Made by a program: the position numbers and the translations under genes. Below are positions 18,848-27,053 of a stretch of DNA of 64,000 nt, one piece after another (the first letter of the stretch is position 1; each line of letters begins with the position of its first letter). The DNA is taken from positions 62,001 to 126,000 of the forward strand of contig JAEZEI010000051.1 in the NCBI GenBank assembly GCA_023417815.1, given 5' to 3'. Under the pieces are notes generated by a model, which saw only the letters and a list, made by a program, of their open reading frames with translations, was not told where the DNA came from and searched no databases. The stretch is from Bacteroidota bacterium. Its GTDB lineage: Bacteria; Bacteroidota; Bacteroidia; Chitinophagales; Chitinophagaceae.

Positions 18848-19773
18848 TGGAACCGCAACCCGGAAAGAAAGGTGGTTACTTTGCGCTTACGCTCACGTGT
18901 ACATTGTGGGGCACGACTTGGGTTGCGAGTAAGATCGGGGTAATGCATATGCCTGCGCTGCAAATGGCAGCGATAAGGCAATTCCTGGCAGGACTTTGTT
19001 TTCTTATTTTCTTCATGGGTGTTAAAAAACTTCCATGGCCAACAAAAGGACAATGGAAACGTTTGGCAATACTTGGGCTACTCATGTTTGTATTTGCAAA
19101 CGGCCTTAGTACCTGGAGCCTTTATTTCATACCAAGTGGCCTGAGCGCACTGATAGGTGCATTGTATCCATTATGCGTTGCACTGATCGAGATCGTCTTC
19201 TTTCGGAGTAAACGAATGTCGTTATTATCTGCAACTGGTTTTATCCTGGGGCTCGCAGGTGTAGGAATAGTGTTCTACGAAAATGCGTTTTCCGGCCTTT
19301 CAGACGGGTTCATATATGGGATACTACTTTCATTGGGAGCTATGATATCATGGACTCTCGGGACAGTATTCATTGTAAGAGGCAATACTTCCATGAATCC
19401 TTATTATGCAACAGGCTGGCAGATGCTTATAAGTTCTGTAATACTTTATATCATGTCGGAAATCCTTCAGCCCGGCCTGCCGATTTTCAATATACCTGTT
19501 GAAGCGTGGCTGGTCATCATTTATCTTGTTGTTTTTGGTTCTGTCATTTCGTTTGTTGCATTCATTTTTTCTATGAAAAAATTACCTGCTCCTATTGCAT
19601 CACTTTATGCATATATCAATCCTCTTGTTGCGTTGCTGACTGGCGCACTTATCCTGGGAGAAAAACTTACGATACATATACTTTATGGAGCGATAGTGAC
19701 CATGGCTGGTGTGTTCCTGGTAAATTACAGCATCAGGAAGAATGAGAAAGTGATAGCCGAACCTGAGATATGA
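18847..19773 (+). CDS. EamA/DMT family transporter
   Basis: A 308-residue inner-membrane protein with about ten membrane helices arranged as two EamA repeats. The first opens with LTCTLWGTTWVASKIGV and the second near GILLSLGAMISWTLGTVFIV; the end of repeat two reads YINPLVALLTGALILGEKL. Such proteins export metabolites such as amino acids or nucleosides, but no substrate is indicated. Its ATG shares one base with the purH stop. Its 3' end overlaps the convergent deacetylase gene by 41 bases. Confidence 0.9.
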   Translation: MEPQPGKKGGYFALTLTCTLWGTTWVASKIGVMHMPALQMAAIRQFLAGLCFLIFFMGVKKLPWPTKGQWKRLAILGLLMFVFANGLSTWSLYFIPSGLSALIGALYPLCVALIEIVFFRSKRMSLLSATGFILGLAGVGIVFYENAFSGLSDGFIYGILLSLGAMISWTLGTVFIVRGNTSMNPYYATGWQMLISSVILYIMSEILQPGLPIFNIPVEAWLVIIYLVVFGSVISFVAFIFSMKKLPAPIASLYAYINPLVALLTGALILGEKLTIHILYGAIVTMAGVFLVNYSIRKNEKVIAEPEI

Positions 19774-21010
19774 ATTTTGAATATAACTCCTGCCAACCCC
19801 TGAATTCTGAAGCGGTTCCAAGGAAATGATTATGAAAGATGGTTATCATCCTGCAGTGAAATCTTTTACAGGTTTCCATGAACTCCAGTAGCTCGCTGAA
19901 TGATTCTTCAATGCCCTGCCCCTGTTCAAAATGGCTATTCGCATCCATAAAGCAAAAGGGGTGGATCCTTAGTGGTGTTTCCTGTTCCAGTTCAAGATCG
20001 TACCATAGGAAGCTTGTAGAAATTGAAGCCCTGAATCCATTTATAGTTCCATAACCCATGCTATACTCATTCAGTATCCCGGCTGAGATCAATTCGCGGT
20101 ATGTTTCGGGCAGGCGGAATCTGAGGTAATGCTGCCGTGAAGAATCAATAGCCCCACTATATTCTTCAAGCAGTTTCTTTTCCATTTCCAATACTCCGGG
20201 TGCTGAGTTGCTGGCCCATGAGGGATGCAAACCGATCTGGTACTTTCCTGAAAGTGAGGAAATGAGTTTGCGCATAGCCGGTTGATGCGGTGAAATATTT
20301 TTATCAAGCCTGCTGGTGCTGTTTGCAACAAGTATAAAATAGATTGGGTTCAGTCTTTCATGAAGGGTATTGATAAAAGGGAATGAATCAAACGGATCGA
20401 CCTGCAGCCCCAGGTTAACCCTTATCCTGTCAAGGGAAGGTTTTTTTAAAAACCCGGCAATATTCCTTGCAACCCCTTTATAGCGATATGACCATGCCAT
20501 GTCCACATCATAGGTTGGTATGAATTTGAATTCTGGTAATTTGAGGTGAGTATTGAATTTCCGGTTAAGACAATTTATTAGTTGCACCAGCCAGGCATTT
20601 ACGAGCGGGATATCCAGGAAATCATTCTTAAATGCTGTTGATGAGGTGTGAGGAAACCTTTCATAAATATCAGGCTTGTAAGGAAAATATTCTTCATACC
20701 TGGATACAAGAAAAAAGATTCCGGAGAACATATCAAAAGGGATATCTCCTTCCATTGGAAAAAGTGCCGGTAATTCCATCCAACAGGAGAGTTGAGGCTC
20801 CACAGGTTCGATACCTTTTTTGAACAGGAAGCCTGTTGAAGGAATGTTCATGTATCCGTCCATATGGCCGGTTCCATAGTGGATCCTTGGTATATGCGGT
20901 AAATGATTGGGGTCGTCGCTGATCTCCAAATCCAAATCGGTTGCATCAGCAATTACCCCCACCACATATTTCAGGCGGGACGAATTCTGAATGGAGTGAA
21001 TGATGATCAT
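19733..21010 (-). CDS. Polysaccharide deacetylase family protein
   Basis: A 425-residue protein with an N-terminal domain of DUF7033 type (about 1-150) and a C-terminal NodB-like region. The latter starts at FKFIPTYDVDMAWSY, whose paired aspartates fit the metal and catalytic positions, continues through QIGLHPSWASN and ends with the MITIFHNHFLGT stretch. No signal peptide is seen, so it probably acts in the cytoplasm. Its sugar substrate is unknown. It is third in an operon with kbl and the lutB-like gene, starting one base after the latter. Confidence 0.78.
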   Translation of the reverse strand: MIIIHSIQNSSRLKYVVGVIADATDLDLEISDDPNHLPHIPRIHYGTGHMDGYMNIPSTGFLFKKGIEPVEPQLSCWMELPALFPMEGDIPFDMFSGIFFLVSRYEEYFPYKPDIYERFPHTSSTAFKNDFLDIPLVNAWLVQLINCLNRKFNTHLKLPEFKFIPTYDVDMAWSYRYKGVARNIAGFLKKPSLDRIRVNLGLQVDPFDSFPFINTLHERLNPIYFILVANSTSRLDKNISPHQPAMRKLISSLSGKYQIGLHPSWASNSAPGVLEMEKKLLEEYSGAIDSSRQHYLRFRLPETYRELISAGILNEYSMGYGTINGFRASISTSFLWYDLELEQETPLRIHPFCFMDANSHFEQGQGIEESFSELLEFMETCKRFHCRMITIFHNHFLGTASEFRGWQELYSKFISQVRLSLSHSS

Positions 21011-21011
21011 T

Positions 21012-22391
21012 CTATTTATACCTTTCTTTCCAGAGTTGATTAAAGGTCTTCTGGCTGAACTGAAGTTCTCCCCTGTTCCTGATCCAGTCTTTAAAAAGTC
21101 CGTTCACTACTTTGTTCTTAACCTTACCACCAGCGAGATTCATCACACCCCTGCTTAAACAAGCGCGCTTCCATATTTTCCAGGCCATTCGTTCAGAAAG
21201 AAGACTGTTTCCTTGTTTTACCGATTCTTTACGATTATCAAGCAGGAGCTCATGAAGCTTGATCTTGACGGCGCATACTTCTGTGCAATTTCCGCATAAC
21301 GAAGAGGCATAACTGAGGTGGCCATAATTCTTCATTCCTTTTAAATGAGGAGTTATCACGCTTCCAATCGGCCCGCTGTATGTAGTGCCGTAGGTATGAC
21401 CTCCAATATTTTTATACACCGGGCATGCATTAAGGCACGCGCCGCAACGAATACAGTACAGGCTTTCACGTTGCCTGGGGGAGGAAAGGATATTGGTGCG
21501 ACCGTTATCCAGGAGGATCACGATCATTTCTTCCGGCCCGTCAGATTCGCCTGGTTGCCTGGGGCCACATACGAAGGAATTATACACGGTAACCTTCTGC
21601 CCTGTTCCGAAAGTGCTTAACAATGGCCAGAATAAGGCGAGATCAGAAATGGAAGGGATCATTTTTTCTATTCCAACGATAACTATATGAGTCTTTGGAA
21701 ATGCACAACTGAGCCTTGCATTGCCTTCATTTTCTGTAATTGCGATCCCCCCGGTATCGCTGATCAGGAAATTCGCCCCGGTAACACCTACTTCCGCCTT
21801 TATGTATTTTTCACGCAGTAGGTTTCGGGCCACAATAGTAAGTTCCTCTGGTGTAAGCCTGGGGTCGGTGCCCAGTTTTTCAGAAAAAAGTTTAGCAACA
21901 TCTTCCTTGCTTTTATGCATGGCGGGTGTAACTATATGGTAAGGAGGTTCACCATCCAGTTGCTGAATATATTCTCCCAGGTCTGTCTCAACGCTTTCAA
22001 TCCCGTTTTGCTCAAGGGCCTTGTTAAGATGGATCTCTTCTGTGACCATGCTTTTGCTTTTGACAACCATTTTGCAATCCCTTTCCCGGCAGATCCTTAA
22101 TACTTCCGCTATGGCATCTTCGGCAGTTTCCGCCCAAAATACCTTCCCGCCCCGTGCTGCAAAATTCTTTTCGAATAATTCCAGTTGCTTATCCAGGTTC
22201 TCTATTGCTTTCCATTTCGCATTTTTCGCAGCTTTGCGGGCATATTCAACATCTGCAAACTGGGATTTACCCTGGGGTACAACAGCATTATACCTTCCAA
22301 TATTAAAGTTGATCTTCCTGCGGTGTTCAAGATCTGCTGCCTTTATTGTGCTTTTGGCAATGAACCCCGCGGATGTTTCTGTTTTTCCCAT
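21012..22391 (-). CDS. LutB-like iron-sulfur protein with LUD domain
   Basis: A 459-residue protein resembling LutB, the iron-sulfur and LUD subunit of the L-lactate oxidation complex. Residues up to about 300 form the LUD domain, with KSMVTEEIHLN and ISDTGGIAITENEGNARL. It then carries two [4Fe-4S] motifs, CIRCGACLNACP and CGNCTEVC, in the usual order. No LutA is adjacent; the only LutC-like gene is at 5941-6558. It lies between kbl (5-base gap) and the deacetylase gene, so it may serve oxidation of a different hydroxy or amino acid. Confidence 0.9.
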   Translation of the reverse strand: MGKTETSAGFIAKSTIKAADLEHRRKINFNIGRYNAVVPQGKSQFADVEYARKAAKNAKWKAIENLDKQLELFEKNFAARGGKVFWAETAEDAIAEVLRICRERDCKMVVKSKSMVTEEIHLNKALEQNGIESVETDLGEYIQQLDGEPPYHIVTPAMHKSKEDVAKLFSEKLGTDPRLTPEELTIVARNLLREKYIKAEVGVTGANFLISDTGGIAITENEGNARLSCAFPKTHIVIVGIEKMIPSISDLALFWPLLSTFGTGQKVTVYNSFVCGPRQPGESDGPEEMIVILLDNGRTNILSSPRQRESLYCIRCGACLNACPVYKNIGGHTYGTTYSGPIGSVITPHLKGMKNYGHLSYASSLCGNCTEVCAVKIKLHELLLDNRKESVKQGNSLLSERMAWKIWKRACLSRGVMNLAGGKVKNKVVNGLFKDWIRNRGELQFSQKTFNQLWKERYK

Positions 22392-22396
22392 TTGAA

Positions 22397-23599
22397 TTAT
22401 TTCAATACTCCCAATTCCTTTCCGATCGTCGTAAAGGCTTCTATGGCTTTATCAAGGTGCTTCCTATCATGCGCTGCGCTTAACTGAACCCGTATTCTTG
22501 CCTGTCCTTTTGCCACCACGGGAAAGAAGAACCCGATCACATAAATTCCTTCTTCGAGTAACCTGGAAGCAAATTGTTGCGCAAGAACAGCGTCATACAG
22601 CATAATCGGGACGATGGGGTGATCGCCGGGCTTTATATCAAATCCGGCATTGGTCATCTTCTCCCTGAAATACTTCGTATTTTCTTCCAGCTTATCGCGT
22701 AGGGCGGTAGTTTCATTAAGCATGTCGAAAACTGCAATAGAAGCTCCAACTATGCTGGGTGCAAGTGTATTACTGAAAAGATATGGCCTGCTGCGTTGGC
22801 GAAGCATTTCAATAATTTCCCTTCTTCCGGAGGTAAAGCCCCCGCTTGCTCCTCCCAGTGCTTTTCCAAGGGTACCGGTGATAATATCAATTCTACCCAT
22901 AACACCCCTGTACTCATGCGTGCCCCTGCCATTTTTGCCGAGAAAACCAGATGAATGACACTCATCGATCATAACTATTGCATCATAACGGTCTGCAAGG
23001 TCACATATCTTATCTAACTGGGCAATTGTTCCATCCATACTGAAGGAGCCATCTGATACTATGATCCTGCTACGTGCATCAGCGGCCTCTTTGAGTTTTG
23101 TTTCAAGGTCCGCCATATCATTATGTTCATAGCGGTATCGTGCAGCCTTGCAAAGACGAACCCCGTCGATAATGGATGCGTGGTTCAGAGAGTCGCTGAT
23201 GATGGCATCCTGTTCACCGAATAAGGGTTCAAATACCCCTCCATTGGCATCAAAAGCCGCTGCATATAATATAGTGTCCTCCGTGCCCAGGAAATCGGCT
23301 ATTTTCTGTTCAAGTTGCTTATGAATATCCTGGGTGCCACAAATAAACCTTACACTGCTCATTCCGTAGCCGCGGTGATCTATATACTTTTTGGCAGCCT
23401 CCAGCACCTTTGGATGGCTGGAAAGACCTAGATAGTTATTAGCACAGAAGTTTAGCACCTGGATAGTGCTGCCATCCTCACGGGTAACGGTGATCTCAGG
23501 CCCCTGTTCACTGCTGATGATCCTTTCCTGCTTAAAAAGCCCGTTATTCCTGATCTCCTCCAGTTCCGAAGCTATCCTGGAGACAAATTTTTCGTTCAT
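22397..23599 (-). CDS. kbl: Glycine C-acetyltransferase (2-amino-3-ketobutyrate CoA ligase)
   Basis: PLP enzyme that converts 2-amino-3-oxobutyrate plus CoA into glycine and acetyl-CoA, the second step of threonine breakdown. It is an alpha-oxoamine synthase with FCANNYLGLSSHP, GSFSMDGTIAQL, IDECHSSGFLG and the PLP lysine K246 in TGTLGKALGG. I chose ATG 23599 (400 residues) because an upstream in-frame ATG at 23617 falls inside a promoter element. Threonine dehydrogenase is not adjacent. A role as the related serine palmitoyltransferase or KAPA synthase is less likely given the close fit to Kbl. Confidence 0.93.
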   Translation of the reverse strand: MNEKFVSRIASELEEIRNNGLFKQERIISSEQGPEITVTREDGSTIQVLNFCANNYLGLSSHPKVLEAAKKYIDHRGYGMSSVRFICGTQDIHKQLEQKIADFLGTEDTILYAAAFDANGGVFEPLFGEQDAIISDSLNHASIIDGVRLCKAARYRYEHNDMADLETKLKEAADARSRIIVSDGSFSMDGTIAQLDKICDLADRYDAIVMIDECHSSGFLGKNGRGTHEYRGVMGRIDIITGTLGKALGGASGGFTSGRREIIEMLRQRSRPYLFSNTLAPSIVGASIAVFDMLNETTALRDKLEENTKYFREKMTNAGFDIKPGDHPIVPIMLYDAVLAQQFASRLLEEGIYVIGFFFPVVAKGQARIRVQLSAAHDRKHLDKAIEAFTTIGKELGVLK

Positions 23600-23614
23600 A
23601 ATTGCGGTTTGATG

Positions 23615-23622
23615 CAAATCTA
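23615..23622 (-). promoter_or_regulatory. Probable -7 promoter element for the kbl operon
   Basis: Minus strand TAGATTTG matches TAnnTTTG, 15 bases before the kbl ATG at 23599. It also rules against the upstream in-frame ATG at 23617. Confidence 0.5.
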
Positions 23623-23676
23623 ACTACTGGTAGCCATTATTTGCCCTGAAATGAGGCTGGATTATGGTTTCCGGCG

Positions 23677-23740
23677 CGGACAAAGTATTTTTGAAAAAAA
23701 TTTTTGTCCGGCTGTAACTTTTTGAACCTACCGCCGTATA
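23677..23740 (+). promoter_or_regulatory. Palindrome and probable ECF-type autoregulatory promoter
   Basis: CGGACAAA (23677-23684) and TTTGTCCG (23703-23710) form a perfect 8-bp inverted repeat with an 18-base A/T-rich spacer that itself holds TATTTTTG (23686-23693), a TAnnTTTG element. Immediately after lies GTAAC (23714-23718), 16 bases, then CGTA (23735-23738). This has the form of an ECF sigma promoter (-35 with AAC, -10 with CGT). Together they suggest a housekeeping promoter inside an operator plus an autoregulated one ahead of the sigma gene at 23785. Confidence 0.5.
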
Positions 23741-23784
23741 ACTCATAGAAAGGCTGCTAATCACAACCTACACCACCAAACTAT

Positions 23785-24270
23785 ATGACCGAGAAAGATT
23801 ACAATGATTGTGTAAGGCAATATGCTGATAATGTTTACAGGTTCATCTTAAAGAACCTGAGACACGAGGAAGATGCCAAGGATGTTGTTCAGACCGCATT
23901 CGAGAAGTTATGGGTAAACAGGGAAACCGTTAAGGGCGAAACCGCGAAAAGCTTCCTTTTCACCGTAGCCTATAACACTATGATAGACCATATACGGAAG
24001 AGCAAGAGAATGACTTATAAGGAAGAGTTTGGTGAAACAGCCCGTGGCTCGGAAATGCAGCAGGCGGGTACAAAAAGATTGTTGGAAGAGGCGCTTGCCA
24101 AATTAAGTGAAACACAAAGAAGCCTTGTAATGCTTAAGGACTACGAAGGTTACAATTACCAGGAAATTGGTGAAATAACAGGATTGAATGAAAGCCAGGT
24201 AAAGGTATACCTGCACCGGGCAAGGCTCCTGTTAAGGAATTACATTGTTAAAGCAGAAAATATTATATAA
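23785..24270 (+). CDS. ECF-type RNA polymerase sigma factor
   Basis: A 161-residue group 4 sigma factor. Region 2 spans about residues 5-75, with DAKDVVQTAFEKLW and FLFTVAYNTMIDHIR. Region 4 spans about 95-155, with LSETQRSLVMLKDYEGYNYQEIGEITG and the recognition helix ESQVKVYLHRAR. The stop codon shares one base with the next ATG, that of a membrane protein with anti-sigma features. The upstream region has an ECF-like promoter, so it probably activates its own operon. The inducing signal is unknown. Confidence 0.95.
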   Translation: MTEKDYNDCVRQYADNVYRFILKNLRHEEDAKDVVQTAFEKLWVNRETVKGETAKSFLFTVAYNTMIDHIRKSKRMTYKEEFGETARGSEMQQAGTKRLLEEALAKLSETQRSLVMLKDYEGYNYQEIGEITGLNESQVKVYLHRARLLLRNYIVKAENII

Positions 24271-25319
24271 TGATCGGCATTCATAATTACGAAGAATACT
24301 TCCTGATGTATGTCGATAATGAATTATCGCCTTCAGAAAGGGAAATGGTAGAAAAGTTCGTCACCGAACATCCTGAACTTGCAGAAGAGCTCGAAGGATT
24401 AAGCAGCGTTGTACTGCCAATGGAAGATGCGGTGTTTGTTCCAAAAACTGAACTCTTCAAGCTTGACAGCAGGCTGGAGGAAGAATCCATGCTGCTTCAC
24501 CTGGATAATGAACTGGAACCTTCCCTGGCAGCCTCGCTTGAAAAGGATATTAAGGGCAATGAAGAAGCTGCAAGAGAATGGGAACTTTTGAAAAGGACAA
24601 AGCTTGACAGGAATGAAAAAATAGAATTCCGGGATAAAGTAATCCTTTTCAGGAAAGAACCTGCCAGTATCATCAGCATGAAGTTTTTCAGGTACGCAGC
24701 CGCAGCAGTATTAATAGGAGCAGCTTTATTTTTTGGAATAAAGATCTCTGGTAACGACCCTTCAAAGCAAACTCCGAATATAGCTTCTGAGAAACCCAAA
24801 CCCGTAGTACCGGGAACAGAGAAGCCTGCAGAAATACTGGCACAAGCACCAAAAGAGGAGACGAGTGAAATTCCTGCCGAAGAAATGATCGTTGAAAAGG
24901 CGCCTGATGTTCAATATGCAAGCAACTCCAATCCTGAAAAAAAGAGCAGGGTGGTTCCGGCACCAGGCAAAGTGAATGAGACACAGGAAACAATTGAGCC
25001 CTTAAGGAGAGAAGATATGGTGATCTACAGGAATGAAGCTCCTGAAATGCTCAGGCTTGCATCAAATGAGAAGCCTGTAGTAAATAAACCTGTGGACATC
25101 ATAGATCGCGACATGACGCAGAAACCTGAAAGCTATGCTTTGCTTGCTTCGCTTGAAGATGAAGATGATGAGGAAGTTCTTTATATGAATGAGGAGAAAG
25201 TAAGTCGCTCTAAAGTGGGAAGGGTATTCAGGAAAGTAAAACGAGTTGTTGAACGAAGAACAAATATCAATACGCCCGATGGCATCCGGATCGGCGGGTT
25301 TGAGATCGCATTAAAATAA
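24270..25319 (+). CDS. Putative anti-sigma factor with duplicated N-terminal domain
   Basis: A 349-residue single-pass membrane protein. Two similar helical units lie in the cytoplasmic part: residues about 10-44 (YVDNELSPSEREMVEKF) and about 72-107 (HLDNELEPSLAASLEKD), each of the form seen in anti-sigma N-termini, but without the HxxxCxxC zinc motif. A membrane helix follows at about 139-159, then a proline/glutamate/lysine-rich periplasmic tail. Translational coupling with the sigma gene supports the anti-sigma role. The tail ends in a short ordered segment after residue 300. Confidence 0.75.
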   Translation: MIGIHNYEEYFLMYVDNELSPSEREMVEKFVTEHPELAEELEGLSSVVLPMEDAVFVPKTELFKLDSRLEEESMLLHLDNELEPSLAASLEKDIKGNEEAAREWELLKRTKLDRNEKIEFRDKVILFRKEPASIISMKFFRYAAAAVLIGAALFFGIKISGNDPSKQTPNIASEKPKPVVPGTEKPAEILAQAPKEETSEIPAEEMIVEKAPDVQYASNSNPEKKSRVVPAPGKVNETQETIEPLRREDMVIYRNEAPEMLRLASNEKPVVNKPVDIIDRDMTQKPESYALLASLEDEDDEEVLYMNEEKVSRSKVGRVFRKVKRVVERRTNINTPDGIRIGGFEIALK

Positions 25320-25340
25320 TCACAATTAAATAAGAATCAA

Positions 25341-26204
25341 ATGAAAAGGCTAACAGGAGTATTAGCACTGGCAATCCTTTGCAATACCGTAACAGCACAA
25401 GAAGACAGCGTGATCGTTAAAGAACGTACACGGGATACCACCAGGATCGGAAATATCCTGATCATAAAGAAAGGAGGCAGGGGATCGGGAAAAGACAGCA
25501 GCATTGTCATCAATCGCACTACCAAAAGCAGGTCTGGTATCACCACTCAATGGTTTGTTTTCGACCTGGGGATATCAAATTACAATGATGCAACCAATTA
25601 TGCCAACACCGGTTCATTCCTCGTAAATCGCCCGGGCGCTCCTGAATTCTCTGAAAGCGATTTTAAACTTCGCGGAGGCAAGAGCATTAACGTGAACATT
25701 TGGTTCTTCATGCAGAAAGTAAACCTGATTAAGCAAAACGTTAACCTGAAGTATGGTCTTGGTCTTGAGCTGAATAATTACAGGTATCGTTCTGCAATAA
25801 GCTACCGGGAAAATGGGATCGTTCCATATTCAGGTGGAATGGAAACCAACAGGCCATTCATTTTCAGGGATTCTATCTCCTTTTCAAAGAACAAACTGGC
25901 TGCAGATTATCTCACTATTCCGGTGATGCTGAATTTCACCACTACCCCGGCAAATTCCAGGAAAGCTATTGGATTCAGCGCCGGGATCAGCGCAGGTTAC
26001 CTGTATAGCCAGCGTAACAAACAAAAGAGCGAAGAGCGTGGTAAACAAAAAAATAAAGGAGATTACGACCTGGAGCGGTTTAAGCTTTCCTATGTAGGAG
26101 AACTGAAAATGGGACCGGTTACTCTTTATGGTTCATACAGTCCTAAATCAATGTACGAGAATTCATTGGATATGAGACCTTATACAATCGGCGTGCGTTT
26201 TTAA
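25341..26204 (+). CDS. Outer membrane beta-barrel protein
   Basis: A 287-residue exported protein with a signal peptide ending in NTVTAQ. A charged segment (about 25-65) precedes alternating-hydrophobicity strands typical of a small barrel, such as NLKYGLGLELNNYRYRSA, KAIGFSAGISAGYLYSQR and VTLYGSYSPKSMYEN, with a terminal aromatic residue (GVRF). It resembles PorT-like barrels but cannot be tied to secretion. It lies 21 bases after the anti-sigma gene and before a strong terminator, so it is the last gene of the sigma operon and possibly part of its sensing or output. Confidence 0.8.
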   Translation: MKRLTGVLALAILCNTVTAQEDSVIVKERTRDTTRIGNILIIKKGGRGSGKDSSIVINRTTKSRSGITTQWFVFDLGISNYNDATNYANTGSFLVNRPGAPEFSESDFKLRGGKSINVNIWFFMQKVNLIKQNVNLKYGLGLELNNYRYRSAISYRENGIVPYSGGMETNRPFIFRDSISFSKNKLAADYLTIPVMLNFTTTPANSRKAIGFSAGISAGYLYSQRNKQKSEERGKQKNKGDYDLERFKLSYVGELKMGPVTLYGSYSPKSMYENSLDMRPYTIGVRF

Positions 26205-26225
26205 TAGTATAGTCATGAAAGAAAG

Positions 26226-26249
26226 CCTCCTGTTTACAGGAGGTTTTTT
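26226..26249 (+). terminator. Rho-independent terminator of the sigma operon
   Basis: CCTCCTG / CAGGAGG forms a 7-bp stem with loop TTTA, followed by six T residues (26244-26249). It starts 21 bases after the barrel gene stop. Confidence 0.9.
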
Positions 26250-26456
26250 GTTTCGAAAAACTTCGAAGTACCTATATTTTTAACAATAAAAATGAAGCTG
26301 ATCAACGAAATTCAAACGTTCTTTTTTTAGATTTGATGAAGGAAGCAAAAAGATCCATATCCTGCTTTTCAAAAAACAAATAACCTGTTCCATTCCTGGT
26401 TTTCTCCGGGAAAAAACGGGAAGAGCCATAAACTTTGACCGTAACCGCTCAAATCT

Positions 26457-27053
26457 ATGAATATGAAAATCCGCCGTATGCTGCCCTTTCTTTTCGTCGC
26501 TGGCAGCTTCGCACTGGTATCCTTCCTGCCCGTAAATGAGCCAGATCTTAATGAAGAAAAAAAGAGGCATTCCACCAAGCGAAAAAATGTTTATGTGCGC
26601 ACCTCTCCATCTAATCCTTTTTACATCATTGTAGATAAGAGCGACTATGAACTGAAGGTATATGATGATGAAGGCTGGTATGCCACATACCCGATAGTAT
26701 TCGGTAGCAATGACCTTGGTGACAAAATGCGTGAAGGAGATAAGAAGACGCCTAATGGCACTTTTAGGATCATTCAGAAAAGAATCAATCCTAAGTGGGG
26801 CCCTCAAATGTTGCTGGATTATCCAACCAAGGAAAGCTTTGCACGTTTCAATGATAGAAAAGCAAAGGGTCTGCTTCCTTCTAATGCCCGCATTGGCAAT
26901 GGAATTGCAATCCACTCAACCCGTCCCCAGGAAGAATGGGCAGTGGATAATTATTACAACTGGACTGATGGATGTGTTTCTGTTAAGTACACCGAAATGA
27001 AAGACCTGTACAGTTATATTCCTGTTGGAACAGTGGTAACTATTCAGCCCTGA
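26457..27053 (+). CDS. L,D-transpeptidase (YkuD family)
   Basis: A 198-residue exported enzyme that would form 3-3 cross-links in peptidoglycan or attach proteins to it. A signal or anchor helix (about 6-26) precedes the YkuD domain. The catalytic pattern is present: IHSTRP carries the histidine, and WTDGCVSVK holds the nucleophilic cysteine. YkuD domains usually read S/T-x-G-C, which TDGC fits. ATG at 26463 is an alternative start. The gene converges with queA, overlapping it by 10 bases, and lies alone on the plus strand after the terminator at 26226. Confidence 0.9.
   Translation: MNMKIRRMLPFLFVAGSFALVSFLPVNEPDLNEEKKRHSTKRKNVYVRTSPSNPFYIIVDKSDYELKVYDDEGWYATYPIVFGSNDLGDKMREGDKKTPNGTFRIIQKRINPKWGPQMLLDYPTKESFARFNDRKAKGLLPSNARIGNGIAIHSTRPQEEWAVDNYYNWTDGCVSVKYTEMKDLYSYIPVGTVVTIQP

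Noticed and set aside
26280..26915. 211-codon minus-strand open frame over the L,D-transpeptidase gene
   Set aside because: It is antisense to a gene with signal peptide and catalytic cysteine motif, and the translation has no domain features.
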